Assembly (NCBI RefSeq): GCF_001189535.1
Contig: NZ_CP012070.1
Span: forward strand, 1,984,001-2,048,000
Length of the DNA stretch: 64,000 bases
Source of the DNA: Arsenicicoccus sp. oral taxon 190
GTDB taxonomy: Bacteria; Actinomycetota; Actinomycetes; Actinomycetales; Dermatophilaceae
Direction: 5' to 3'
Part shown: one piece after another, positions 35,769 through 43,726 of the stretch
How the letters are laid out: every line of letters starts with the position of its first letter
Numbering within the stretch: position 1 is the first letter of the stretch
Made by a program: the position numbers and the translations under genes
Notes under the pieces: generated by a model
What the model saw: the letters and a program-made list of their open reading frames with translations, nothing else
The model's database searches: none
Told to the model about the DNA's origin: nothing

Positions 35769-35848
35769 TGCGCACGGCGGGACTCGAACCCGCACGCCGG
35801 GGCACAGGAACCTAAATCCTGCGTGTCTGCCAGTTCCACCACGTGCGC
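35769..35848 (-). tRNA. tRNA-Leu (anticodon UAG)
   Basis: On the minus strand GCGCACG opens the acceptor stem and pairs with CGTGCGC before discriminator A. The anticodon stem-loop reads CAGGA-TTTAGGT-TCCTG, giving anticodon TAG. The T-arm is GCGGG-TTCGAGT-CCCGC. There is a short variable arm. CCA is not encoded. A TAGCCT -10-like box lies at 35883-35888. Confidence 0.93.
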
Positions 35849-35850
35849 GA

Positions 35851-35874
35851 GCCCGGCCGAGGAGGCGGCCGGGC
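35851..35874. terminator. hairpin between peroxiredoxin stop and tRNA-Leu
   Basis: GCCCGGCCG (35851-35859) pairs with CGGCCGGGC (35866-35874) with a six-base loop. It lies downstream of the peroxiredoxin gene and immediately 5' of tRNA-Leu, so it may act as terminator or as part of the tRNA leader. Confidence 0.55.
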
Positions 35875-35892
35875 GGGCTGCCAGGCTACCGG

Positions 35893-36363
35893 TCAGGCGC
35901 CGAGCCCCAGCGCCTTCGACAGCGACGCGACGTGGCCCTTGGCCTTGATGTTGTACCTCGCGAGCGTGACCGTGCCGTCCTCGTCGAGGACGATCGTGGA
36001 CCGGATGACCCCCTGCACGGTCTTGCCGTAGTTCTGCTTCTCGCCGTAGGCGCCGTAGGCCTTCAGGACCTCCAGGCTCGGGTCGCCGAGCAGCGGGTAG
36101 GTGAGCCCCTCCTTCTCGCGGAAGCGGGCGAGCCTGGCCGGCTCGTCCTTGCTGATCCCGACGACCTCGTAGCCCGCGGCCTGCAGCGCACCCAGGGAGT
36201 CGCGGAAGTCGCAGGCCTCGGTCGTGCAGCCCGGGGTCATGGCGGCCGGGTAGAAGAACAGCACGAGCTTGCGGCCGCGGAGGTCGCGCAGCGACACCTG
36301 CTCGCCGGTGTCGCTCGGGAGGGTGAAGTCGGGGGCCTGGTCGCCGGGCTCGAGGCGTGCCAT
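35893..36363 (-). CDS. bcp: thiol peroxidase, Bcp/PrxQ type
   Basis: The 156-residue peroxiredoxin reduces H2O2 and organic peroxides with thioredoxin. The peroxidatic Cys46 and resolving Cys51 sit in FYPAAMTPGCTTEACDFRD, the PrxQ arrangement with a five-residue spacing. The pattern MARLEPGDQAPDFTLPSDTGEQVSL is the family N-terminus. ATG 36363 has GGAAGGA upstream. It diverges from the DUF3618 gene. Thioredoxin, its likely reductant, is in the same window. Confidence 0.93.
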   Translation of the reverse strand: MARLEPGDQAPDFTLPSDTGEQVSLRDLRGRKLVLFFYPAAMTPGCTTEACDFRDSLGALQAAGYEVVGISKDEPARLARFREKEGLTYPLLGDPSLEVLKAYGAYGEKQNYGKTVQGVIRSTIVLDEDGTVTLARYNIKAKGHVASLSKALGLGA

Positions 36364-36532
36364 GTCGGGGTCCTTCCAGGGCAGGGGCGGTTGCACCAGG
36401 AGCCTACGGGGTATGTCGCTGCTCAGTCGCGCAGCACGACCAGCGCAAGCTGCTCCGCGGCAGCTGGCGTCTGCGTTATCGTCAGCATCAGGTCCAGCGT
36501 GCAACGCGCTTCCCGACAGCGAGGAGATCACC

Positions 36533-37099
36533 GTGACCGAGCAGCAGAAGGCCGCGCAGGAGAAGTCCCTGTCCGACCTCGAGTCCGACATCGCCAAGAG
36601 CCGTGAGCGCCTGGCCGCGACCATCGACGAGCTCGCCTACCGCGCCCAGCCCAAGAACATCGTGGCCGCGCAGAAGCGCCAGCTGCGCGACACCCTGCGC
36701 GCCAAGTACAACTCCTTCATGGGCACCTCCTCGGAGAGCACGACCGAGCCGAGCACCACGATCTACCGGGGCGAGCGGACGACGACCTACGGCCAGCCCT
36801 CCACCGTGGACCAGGCCAAGGCCAAGGCGGAGGAGCTCAAGGCGACCGCTGCGGACAAGCTCGACGAGCTGAAGGCGCGCACCGAGTCCCACGGCCAGCA
36901 CGCCGACACGACCGGGCAGACGTCCTTCGCGGACCTGCGCACCCGCGCCCAGGTCAAGGCCGACCAGGCCCGACTCAAGCTCGACGAGGCCACCCACGAC
37001 GCGGATGGCGAGCTGCGTGCCGACCGCGTCGCCACCGGGCTCGCCGTGGCCGGTGCGGTCCTGGTCAGCCTGGGTGTGGCCCGCCGCAACCGCGGCTGA
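36533..37099 (+). CDS. DUF3618 domain membrane-associated protein
   Basis: The 188-residue protein begins with the DUF3618 helical motif (SLSDLESDIAKSRERLAATIDELAYRAQPKNIV). A long Ala/Lys/Glu-rich coiled-coil-like middle (VDQAKAKAEELKATAADKLDELKART) follows, and a single C-terminal membrane segment (VATGLAVAGAVLVSLGVA) precedes RRNRG. It is probably a tail-anchored, cytosol-facing protein. The family's function is unknown. The start is GTG 36533 with a GAGGAG Shine-Dalgarno. It is divergent from the peroxiredoxin with a 169-base gap. Confidence 0.83.
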   Translation: MTEQQKAAQEKSLSDLESDIAKSRERLAATIDELAYRAQPKNIVAAQKRQLRDTLRAKYNSFMGTSSESTTEPSTTIYRGERTTTYGQPSTVDQAKAKAEELKATAADKLDELKARTESHGQHADTTGQTSFADLRTRAQVKADQARLKLDEATHDADGELRADRVATGLAVAGAVLVSLGVARRNRG

Positions 37100-37157
37100 G
37101 CGCCCGGCGCCGCCGATTTCGCCATCGGCACCCCGGCTGGTAAAGTCTTCACTCGTT

Positions 37158-37232
37158 GCGCCGCTAGCTCAATGGCAGAGCAAGTGACTCTTAATCACTG
37201 GGTTCGGGGTTCGAATCCCTGGCGGCGCACCA
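37158..37232 (+). tRNA. tRNA-Lys (anticodon CUU)
   Basis: The acceptor arm GCGCCGC pairs with GCGGCGC, followed by discriminator A and encoded CCA (37230-37232). The anticodon loop is GTGA-CTCTTAA-TCAC, giving CTT. The T-arm GGGTTCGAATCCC is standard. A -10-like TAAAGT (37141-37146) lies 11 bases upstream. Confidence 0.95.
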
Positions 37233-37243
37233 GACGTGACGTG

Positions 37244-37273
37244 AGCGGCCCGATCCATCCGGATCGGGCCGCT
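37244..37273 (+). terminator. hairpin terminator after tRNA-Lys
   Basis: A perfect 13-bp stem AGCGGCCCGATCC (37244-37256) with its inverse (37261-37273) and an ATCC loop, ending in TTCGTC. Confidence 0.85.
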
Positions 37274-37361
37274 TCGTCGTGGTCGGGCCGCTGTCCTAAC
37301 CCGCCGCCGGCGGCGGCGCGGTGCGTTGCGGCAGGGCCTTCCGTCGCGGGACCCGTCGGCC

Positions 37362-37388
37362 TATGCTGCTGTGTGATGTAGGTCACAC
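37362..37388 (+). promoter_or_regulatory. promoter with near-perfect CRP/GlxR operator (deacetylase gene)
   Basis: A -10 TATGCT (37362-37367) is followed at 37371-37388 by GTGTGATGTAGGTCACAC, a perfect 6-bp inverted repeat that also fits the GlxR consensus TGTGANNTANNTCACA. The operator covers the transcription start, so binding would be expected to repress. It is 21 bases upstream of ATG 37409. Confidence 0.7.
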
Positions 37389-37408
37389 ATGAATGCGGGG
37401 AGGCCGCC

Positions 37409-38989
37409 ATGGTCCGCACCACGCTCGGTTCGACGCTCAGCGCCGCCCTCGTCGCCGCCGTGCTCGCGGCCTGCCTGCTGGTGCAGGCCCCCGCCCCACC
37501 CGCCGCCGCCGCGACCACCCCGACGGTCGTCTCCCTCACCTTCGACGACGGGGACGCGGACCAGCTGGCCGCTGCGGGGACGATGCGCGCGTCCGGCCTC
37601 GCCGGCACCTTCTACGTGGTGACCGGCTGGGTGGGGGCGCCCGGATACCTCACCCGCTCGGACCTCAGCGCGATGGCGGCCGACGGCAACGAGATCGCGG
37701 GCCACACGGTGACCCACCCCGACCTCGTGCAGATCTCTCCTGACGAGGTCCGCCGCCAGATCTGCAACGACCGGGCGACGCTGCACGGCTGGGGCTTCCG
37801 CCCGGTGAGCTTCGCCTACCCCTTCAGCGACGCCAACCCCGCCGTGGAGACCGCCGCCCGCGACTGCGGCTACACCACGGCCCGCGGGCTGGGCGACGTC
37901 CGCAGCGCCTTCGGCTGCCTCACGTGCGTGCGCGCCGAGACGTCCCCGCCGCCCGACCCCTTCTACCTGCGCGCCCCCGACCAGGTCGACGGCCGGTGGA
38001 CGCTGGCCAACCTCAAGAGCCAGGTCACCTCGGCGAGCACCCGCTCCGGCGGCTGGGTGATCCTGACCTTCCACCGCGTGTGCGCCCCGATCGGCAGCGC
38101 GAGCTGCCCGGCCGACCGGTCCGTGACGCCGGAGGTCTTCCGGGCCTTCGTCACGTGGCTCGCCTCCTACGCCCGCACGGCCGCCAACAACACCAGCGTC
38201 CGCACCATCGACCAGCAGGTGCGGACCTACCTGGCCGGCAGCTACCCGCCCTACGCGCCGCCGACGGCGGTGCCCCCGAGGCCACCGGCCCCCGCCGGCA
38301 CCAACGCGGTGCTCAACCCGTCGCTGGAGAGCCTCGACGGCGCGACCGGGTTCCCGGCCTGCTTCCAGCCCGGCGGCTGGGGCACCAACACCCCGAGCTG
38401 GGCCCGGGTCGGCTCCAGCCACACCGGAGCCGCGGCGCAGCGGCTGTCGGTGACCGGCTACCAGGACGGCGACGCCAAGCTGCTGCCCACCCTCGACCTC
38501 GGGACCTGCTCGCCGACCGTGGTGCCCGGGCACGTCTACCAGGTCAGCGCCTGGTACACGTCGACGGCCGTCACCCAGCTCGCGCTCTACTACCGGGACG
38601 CGTCCGGTGCCTGGCGGTACTGGACCTCCGGGCCCTGGATCGCCGCGAGCCCCACGTGGCAGCAGGCCGTCATGACGACCCCGCCCGCACCGGCCGACGC
38701 GACGGGCCTCAGCTTCGGACTCGCGCTCATCGCCGACGGGACCCTCACGACGGACGACTACGCGGTGACCGAGGTGACGGCCCCGACAGCCGCGACGGCC
38801 GCAGCCACCGCGCGCACCGCGCCCACGGCGGTCACCTCGTCGGGCACCAGCGCAGGCCAGGGCGCAGCCGGCCACGGCGCGGCGCGGCGGCAGGGCGTGC
38901 GGGGCACGGCATACGTCCCGGGCGGCTCGTCCGCGGTCGCCGGGGTGCGGGTCGCGCCGCCGCCGTCGATGGGCCCGTCGCGCGGATGA
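37409..38989 (+). CDS. secreted polysaccharide deacetylase (NodB/CE4)
   Basis: The 526-residue exported enzyme has a signal peptide to about residue 35 and a NodB-type catalytic domain with the metal/base residues in LTFDDGDA (Asp46, Asp47) and HTVTHPD (His99, His103). Later motifs are SFAYPFSD and VILTFHRV. A region from about 300 (NPSLESLDGATGFPACFQPGGWG to TTDDYAVTEV) forms a beta-sandwich of the carbohydrate-binding type. A disordered Ala/Thr tail ends the chain. CE4 enzymes remove N-acetyl groups from GlcNAc polymers. Position and CRP operator link it to the polysaccharide locus. The next gene starts inside its stop. Confidence 0.9.
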   Translation: MVRTTLGSTLSAALVAAVLAACLLVQAPAPPAAAATTPTVVSLTFDDGDADQLAAAGTMRASGLAGTFYVVTGWVGAPGYLTRSDLSAMAADGNEIAGHTVTHPDLVQISPDEVRRQICNDRATLHGWGFRPVSFAYPFSDANPAVETAARDCGYTTARGLGDVRSAFGCLTCVRAETSPPPDPFYLRAPDQVDGRWTLANLKSQVTSASTRSGGWVILTFHRVCAPIGSASCPADRSVTPEVFRAFVTWLASYARTAANNTSVRTIDQQVRTYLAGSYPPYAPPTAVPPRPPAPAGTNAVLNPSLESLDGATGFPACFQPGGWGTNTPSWARVGSSHTGAAAQRLSVTGYQDGDAKLLPTLDLGTCSPTVVPGHVYQVSAWYTSTAVTQLALYYRDASGAWRYWTSGPWIAASPTWQQAVMTTPPAPADATGLSFGLALIADGTLTTDDYAVTEVTAPTAATAAATARTAPTAVTSSGTSAGQGAAGHGAARRQGVRGTAYVPGGSSAVAGVRVAPPPSMGPSRG

Positions 38990-39900
38990 CGGGGCGCGCG
39001 ACCACCTCGCGGGCGACCCTGCTCACCGGCGCGCTGTGCCTGGGGCTCGCCACGGCCCTGGTCGGGGCCTGCGACCAGCCGCAGCCGGGCGGCAGCGCCA
39101 CCTCGACCGGGCGCGGGACGTCGGCAGCGGGGCCTCCGACCACGGGCTTGCCCGGGGTGCCGCCGCCAGGTCCCTCGCCCCGGCTGACGGCCCCCTCGTC
39201 ACGGCCCGTCGCGCCCCGCGTGGTCACGCCGCGGCCACGACGCAGCTACCCCTGGCACACGGGGGTGGTGGCGACGACCTTCTGGGTGGGCGAGATCTTC
39301 GACCCCACCGCGCCCGACGGGTCGCAGCGGATCTCGACGTATGACGCCCGCTGGCTCGCCCACTACGGCGGCTGCGACGGCGTCGTCGTCGCCGGGGACT
39401 GCCGGACCGAGCGGCGCACCGCGGCCAACGGGTGGTTCCCCACCGCCATGACCCCACGGGAGAACCCGTTCTACCTGGACGTGCCGTTCGACGACCTCAA
39501 CGACCCGACCGGGTTCGCGACCCGGTGCCGGGTCGTCCCGTGGGCCGGGGACCCGGGCTATGCCGGGCGGTGCACCGACCGTGCGTTCTCCTACCTCAAG
39601 AACCGGTGGGTGCGCGTCGTGGGCCCCCACGGCGCCACCTGCTACGGGCAGGTGCAGGACGCCGGGCCGGGGGAGTACCACAACGCGGACTACGTCTTCG
39701 GCCACGCCGACCAACGCCCCGTCAACCGCCGCTACGGCGGGGCGGGGATGGACGTGTCGCCGGCGCTCAACGGCTGCCTGGGCTTTCGCGACCTGGACGG
39801 GTCCGACGACCGCGTGCGGTGGCAGTGGGCGGAGGCGTCCGAGGTGCCGCCCGGCCCCTGGACCCGGCTCGTGACGACCACCCCGGTGACCACGGACTGA
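38986..39900 (+). CDS. lipoprotein with double-psi-barrel-like domain
   Basis: The 304-residue lipoprotein has a signal peptide with lipobox VGAC (Cys29) and a Pro/Ser/Thr/Arg-rich linker to about residue 85. The remainder (residues about 90-290) contains conserved-looking pairs of Cys, PFYLDVPFDDLND, NRWVRVVGPHGATCYGQVQDAGPGEYHNADYVFG and GMDVSPALNGCLG. The last is close to the DLSPAAF region of expansins and GH45-type double-psi beta-barrels. It may bind or loosen wall polysaccharide. I cannot name the family with certainty. ATG overlaps the deacetylase stop (ATGA), so it shares its CRP-controlled transcript. Confidence 0.7.
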   Translation: MTGRATTSRATLLTGALCLGLATALVGACDQPQPGGSATSTGRGTSAAGPPTTGLPGVPPPGPSPRLTAPSSRPVAPRVVTPRPRRSYPWHTGVVATTFWVGEIFDPTAPDGSQRISTYDARWLAHYGGCDGVVVAGDCRTERRTAANGWFPTAMTPRENPFYLDVPFDDLNDPTGFATRCRVVPWAGDPGYAGRCTDRAFSYLKNRWVRVVGPHGATCYGQVQDAGPGEYHNADYVFGHADQRPVNRRYGGAGMDVSPALNGCLGFRDLDGSDDRVRWQWAEASEVPPGPWTRLVTTTPVTTD

Positions 39901-39908
39901 CGCTCGGC

Positions 39909-41036
39909 TCACGGTGGGTCGGTGGTCCGCCACACCTCCTCCGGCAGGTCCCAGATGGCAGGGTCCTCCCGTCCCAGCCGCCACAGCGCGACTCCGCCGA
40001 GCCGGTGGGTGGCGGCGAGGCGCAACTTCTCCCGGACGCTGCGGGCGTTCTCGTACCACACCTCGTGCCGCGCGCCGCCCTCCTCGTAGGTCAGGTGCGG
40101 GGACTGGCTCGCCAGGTCCCACAGCTCGTCGCTGTGCCGCACCTGCGCCTGCTCGGAGATCTGCCGCCACGTCAGCACCTGCGTCCTGGGGCCGCCCCAG
40201 TCGTACCCGAACAACCCGACGCCGAGCACCAGCTTGTCCCGCGGGACCTGGGTGACGGCATACCGGATGACCCGCTCGACCCAGTCGGCGGGCCCGATGG
40301 GCCCTGCCGGGCCGGTCTCCCAGTGCCAGTCGTAGGCCATCAGGACCACCTGGTCGGCCGACTCGCCGATCGCGCGGTAGTCCTGGGCCACGTTGCGCTG
40401 GTCGTAGCCGGCGTCGGTCTCCTTGGCGTGCACCGTCACCCACAGCTCGTGACGGTGGTCGTGGAGCTGGTCGGCGAGCTCGCGGACGGTCGTCAGGTAG
40501 TCGTCGCGGCGGTGCGGGGGGACGTCCTCGTAGTCCAGCTGCAACCCGTCGTAGCCCTCGTCCTGCACCAGCCGGGCGAGCGCCTCGACGTGGGCGCGAC
40601 GGCGGGTCGGGTCCGCCATGATCGCCGGGACGGTCGTCTTGTCCCACAGCCCGTCCGTGGTGCTGGCGACCGTGGGGATGACGCGCAGCCCCAGCTCACG
40701 CAGCTGCGTGACCAGCCGCCGCTCCGACTCCGTCGTGAGGCCGGGCTGCAGGGTCGGTCTGCCGTCCTCGGCCACGCCGTAGGACCACGGCGACGCGACC
40801 GTGACGGTCCCGGGGTGGGCTCGGAGGCTCGCGACGGCGTCCTCCTGGTCCCAGTGCGGGATCGCGCCAAGCACCGTGGGACCCCGCGGCGCGAACCACC
40901 CCCGGGCGCTCCACGGCCTCACGGCCGCGACCAGGGCGGCGACGACCAGCGCGACGAGCAGCAGTGCCGCCGGCAGCGGCAGCCGCGGGCGCCGCCGGGA
41001 CCGGCCTGGGCCACGGCCCTCGCCGCCGTCCGCCAT
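39909..41036 (-). CDS. membrane-anchored glycoside hydrolase family 18 protein
   Basis: The 375-residue protein has one membrane helix (about 22-40) and an extracellular (beta/alpha)8 domain. The GH18 catalytic strand reads DGLQLDYED (163-171) with Asp168 and Glu170, and MAYDWHW matches the +1 site strand. The subgroup is the spore-germination YaaH/YdhD type, which hydrolyses GlcNAc-containing chains. It is the last gene of a minus-strand set (six bases after the epimerase) and converges on the lipoprotein gene. It may trim the polymer made by the upstream synthase. Confidence 0.88.
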   Translation of the reverse strand: MADGGEGRGPGRSRRRPRLPLPAALLLVALVVAALVAAVRPWSARGWFAPRGPTVLGAIPHWDQEDAVASLRAHPGTVTVASPWSYGVAEDGRPTLQPGLTTESERRLVTQLRELGLRVIPTVASTTDGLWDKTTVPAIMADPTRRRAHVEALARLVQDEGYDGLQLDYEDVPPHRRDDYLTTVRELADQLHDHRHELWVTVHAKETDAGYDQRNVAQDYRAIGESADQVVLMAYDWHWETGPAGPIGPADWVERVIRYAVTQVPRDKLVLGVGLFGYDWGGPRTQVLTWRQISEQAQVRHSDELWDLASQSPHLTYEEGGARHEVWYENARSVREKLRLAATHRLGGVALWRLGREDPAIWDLPEEVWRTTDPP

Positions 41037-41042
41037 CCGGGC

Positions 41043-42158
41043 TCAGAACGACCGGGTCGCGTCCACGGCTCCCGCCAGGGCAGCCTGACCGGCCGGGATG
41101 TGCCCCGCCGGGACGGGGTGCGCCGGGACGGGGTGCGCCGGGACGGGGTGCGCCGCGGGGGAGGGCGCCGTCGGTGCCGGCCCCGCCGCTGCCGTTGCGC
41201 GAGCGCGGAGGTCGGCCGCGACCAGGTCGATGATCTCGTCGATCCCGGTCCTCGCCTCGAAGCCCACCAGCGCCTTCGACTTGGCGTTGTTGGGCACCCG
41301 CCGGCGCATGTCCTCGTATCCGGGGCCGTAGGCCTGCTCGTAGGGGATCAGCACGACCTCGCTGCGGCTGCCGAGCCGGTGGATGATGCGTCGCGCCAGG
41401 TCCAGGATCGAGATCTCCAGGGCCCCACCGAGGTTGAAGGCGTCGCACCGCGACTCCGGGGCCTCCTGGATCGCCACCACGGCGGGCACCACGTCCCCGA
41501 CGTAGGAGAAGCACCGTGTCTGGCGGCCGTCGCCGTAGACCGTCACCGGCTCGTCCCGCAGCGCCTGCCCCACCAGGTTGGGCACGACCATCCCGTAACG
41601 GCCGGTCTGGCGCGGCCCGACGGTGTTGAAGAGCCGCACGATCGACACCGGCAGGCCGAGCTCGGTCCAGTAGGCGTGCCCCATCGCCTCGTCCAGGCCC
41701 TTGGCGGCGGCGTAGCTCCACCGCGACAGCAACGGGGAACCGAGCGTCATGTCGGACTCCTCACCGAGCGAGTCGGCGGTGTTCTTGCCGTAGATCTCGC
41801 TGGTGGAGGTAATGAGCACCTCGGCCCCCTCGGCGAGCGCCGCCTCCAGCACCGTCTCCGTGCCGTGGATGTTGGTGCGCAGGCTCGTCAGCGGGTCGTC
41901 GACGATGCGGTGCACCCCCACCGCGGCGGCCAGGTGGAAGATGCGGTCGGCGCCGCGGACGGTGTCGCGCACCAGGGCCTGGTCCAGGACGCTGCCCGGT
42001 TGGAAGGTGAACCGGTCGGAGGCGGTGGCGGCCGCGAGGTTGGCGAGGGACCCGGTCGACAGGTCGTCGAGCACGACCACCTCGTCGCCGCGGGCCAGCA
42101 GGTGGTCGGTGAGGTGGCTGCCGATGAATCCGGCGCCCCCGGTGACGACGGTGCGCAT
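41043..42158 (-). CDS. NAD-dependent nucleotide-sugar epimerase/dehydratase
   Basis: The 371-residue extended SDR has the nucleotide motif TGGAGFIGSH (7-16), TSTSEIYGKN, the catalytic YAAAK (in RWSYAAAKGLDE) and VSIVRLFNTVGPRQTGRYGMVVPN. It converts a UDP- or GDP-sugar, possibly by C4 or C5 epimerisation. The exact reaction cannot be read. The C-terminus has an unusual Pro/Ala/His tail (HPVPAHPVPAHPVPAGHIPAG). The set 43571-39909 (dehydrogenase, epimerase, GH18) is consecutive with short gaps and likely one operon. Confidence 0.85.
   Translation of the reverse strand: MRTVVTGGAGFIGSHLTDHLLARGDEVVVLDDLSTGSLANLAAATASDRFTFQPGSVLDQALVRDTVRGADRIFHLAAAVGVHRIVDDPLTSLRTNIHGTETVLEAALAEGAEVLITSTSEIYGKNTADSLGEESDMTLGSPLLSRWSYAAAKGLDEAMGHAYWTELGLPVSIVRLFNTVGPRQTGRYGMVVPNLVGQALRDEPVTVYGDGRQTRCFSYVGDVVPAVVAIQEAPESRCDAFNLGGALEISILDLARRIIHRLGSRSEVVLIPYEQAYGPGYEDMRRRVPNNAKSKALVGFEARTGIDEIIDLVAADLRARATAAAGPAPTAPSPAAHPVPAHPVPAHPVPAGHIPAGQAALAGAVDATRSF
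41108..41152 (-). repeat. 15-bp triplicate repeat in the epimerase tail
   Basis: Three perfect copies of CCGGGACGGGGTGCG (41108-41152) encode the HPVPA repeats at the epimerase C-terminus. Confidence 0.85.
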
Positions 42159-42182
42159 GGTGGGGTGCTCCTTCGGGTGCGC

Positions 42183-43571
42183 TCAGAGGGTGTCCCAGCC
42201 GTGCTCGGACGCGAGCCGGAAGGTCGCGTCGAGCACGAGCGGGACGTGGGTGGCCCAGGTCAGGTCCTCGCCCGCGTGGTGGCACACGAGGACGGCCAGC
42301 TCGGGGTCGTGGGCGGTCGGCGAGTCCAGGCCGTATGCCGTGGTGCCGTCCGCCAGCCGGATGCTCGGCACCAGCGGGTCGTAGAAGGCCACGTCGGCAC
42401 CGTGGTCGCGCAGCTCGGCGTAGATCTCCAGGGCGGGCGACTCCCGGACGTCCTGGACGTCGGGCTTGTAGGCGACCCCGCTGACCAGGACCCGGGTGCC
42501 CGGCAGGCCGCGGCCGTGGTCCGACAGGACCGTGCGCGCCCGGTCGACCACGTCGCGGGGGCGGGCCGCGATGCTCGCCATGGCCTGCTCCGTCACCGGG
42601 ATCCGCACCCGGTGCCGCCGCAGCTGCCAGAGCAGGTAGTGGGGGTCGCAGGGGATGCAGTGGCCGCCGACGCCGGGGCCGGGGTAGAAGGGCATGAAGC
42701 CGTAGGGCTTGGTGGCGGCGCCCGCGATGACGTCCATGACGGACAGCCCGAGGACGCGGCACGCGTCGGCGAACTCGTTGGCCAGGGCGATGTTGACGGC
42801 CCGGAAGGTGTTCTCGACCAGCTTGACCATCTCGGCGGCGGCGGGGGAGGCGACGGCGTGGGTGCTGGCGCCGTAGGTGCCGAGCAGGGCGCAGGCGCGA
42901 CGGGTGCACTCGGCCGTCACGCCGCCCACGACGCGCGGCACGTCCTCGATGAGGTGGGCCTCGTTGCCCGGGTCGATCCGCTCGGGGCTGAAGGCCACGA
43001 ACACGTCCGTCCCCACGTCGAGGCCTCGGGCGCGCAGCGGCTCGACGAGCAGGTCGCGGGTGCAGCCGACGTAGGTGGTGGAGGTGAGCACCAGCAGCTG
43101 GCCGGGGCGCGCCTGCTCGACGACGGTCCGGCACGCCGCCCGCAGCGGCGCCAGGTCCGGCACCAGGTGGTCGTCGATTGGGGTGGGCACGCAGACGATG
43201 ACCGCCTCGGCCTCGCGCAGCAGGGTGGGGTCGTCGGTGGTGGTCAGCCGGGCCGGGTGCCGCGTGACGTCCGCGAGCCGGCCACGGTCGCGCTCGAGCA
43301 GGTCCGCCTGGCCGCCGGCGATGGCGGCGAGGCGGGCCCGGCTGGCGTCCAGCCCGAGCACGGTCCGGCCGGCCGCCGCGAAGGCGAGCGCCGTCGGCAG
43401 CCCCACGTAGCCGAGCCCCACGAGGGCGACGTCATGGGTGCCGGGCGGCTCGACGGCGCCCAGGTCCGGCGCCACCGGTGCCACGGAGGAGCTGGGGCTC
43501 GCCACGGCGACGGGGGCCGGCTCCACCGCGAGGCTCGGCGACGTCTCGCTTCTGACTTCGACCAGGCTCAT
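42183..43571 (-). CDS. UDP-sugar 6-dehydrogenase (UDP-ManNAc/UDP-Glc dehydrogenase type)
   Basis: The 462-residue four-electron NAD enzyme oxidises a UDP-sugar C6 to the carboxylate. An N-terminal Pro/Ala/Ser tail (about 45 residues) precedes VALVGLGYVGLPTALAFAAAG. The pattern TSTTYVGCTRDLL, FSPERIDPGNE and GPGVGGHCIPCDPHYL includes the catalytic Cys at about 305. Closest in sequence style is UDP-N-acetylmannosaminuronate dehydrogenase. ATG 43571 is preferred to GTG 43580 because GAGGTG lies six bases upstream. It probably makes a uronate precursor for the GT2 product. It has its own promoter with a CRP-like operator. Confidence 0.87.
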   Translation of the reverse strand: MSLVEVRSETSPSLAVEPAPVAVASPSSSVAPVAPDLGAVEPPGTHDVALVGLGYVGLPTALAFAAAGRTVLGLDASRARLAAIAGGQADLLERDRGRLADVTRHPARLTTTDDPTLLREAEAVIVCVPTPIDDHLVPDLAPLRAACRTVVEQARPGQLLVLTSTTYVGCTRDLLVEPLRARGLDVGTDVFVAFSPERIDPGNEAHLIEDVPRVVGGVTAECTRRACALLGTYGASTHAVASPAAAEMVKLVENTFRAVNIALANEFADACRVLGLSVMDVIAGAATKPYGFMPFYPGPGVGGHCIPCDPHYLLWQLRRHRVRIPVTEQAMASIAARPRDVVDRARTVLSDHGRGLPGTRVLVSGVAYKPDVQDVRESPALEIYAELRDHGADVAFYDPLVPSIRLADGTTAYGLDSPTAHDPELAVLVCHHAGEDLTWATHVPLVLDATFRLASEHGWDTL

Positions 43572-43623
43572 GGCGAGCACCTCGATCCGTCTCGATCACC
43601 TCATGGGGAGGACGATGGAAGAC

Positions 43624-43683
43624 AGTGATCTTCATCACAATTCCCCCATCAGGCAGGCTAGGAAGGAGTCGTCAACCGGTCAA
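43624..43683 (-). promoter_or_regulatory. promoter with CRP-like operator (dehydrogenase-epimerase-GH18 operon)
   Basis: On the minus strand -35 TTGACC (43683-43678) and -10 TAGCCT (43660-43655) are spaced 17 bp. Downstream, TGTGATGAAGATCACT (43639-43624) matches TGTGA-N6-TCACA with one mismatch. The operator lies in the start-proximal transcribed region, as at the deacetylase promoter. Confidence 0.65.
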
Positions 43684-43726
43684 CGAATCCGGGGTCGCCG
43701 TCCCTCCTGCGGGTCCGCCAGGCGAC

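Noticed and set aside
41108..41152. 15-bp repeats considered as a mobile or regulatory element
   Set aside because: They are in frame and encode the Pro/Ala/His tail of the epimerase.
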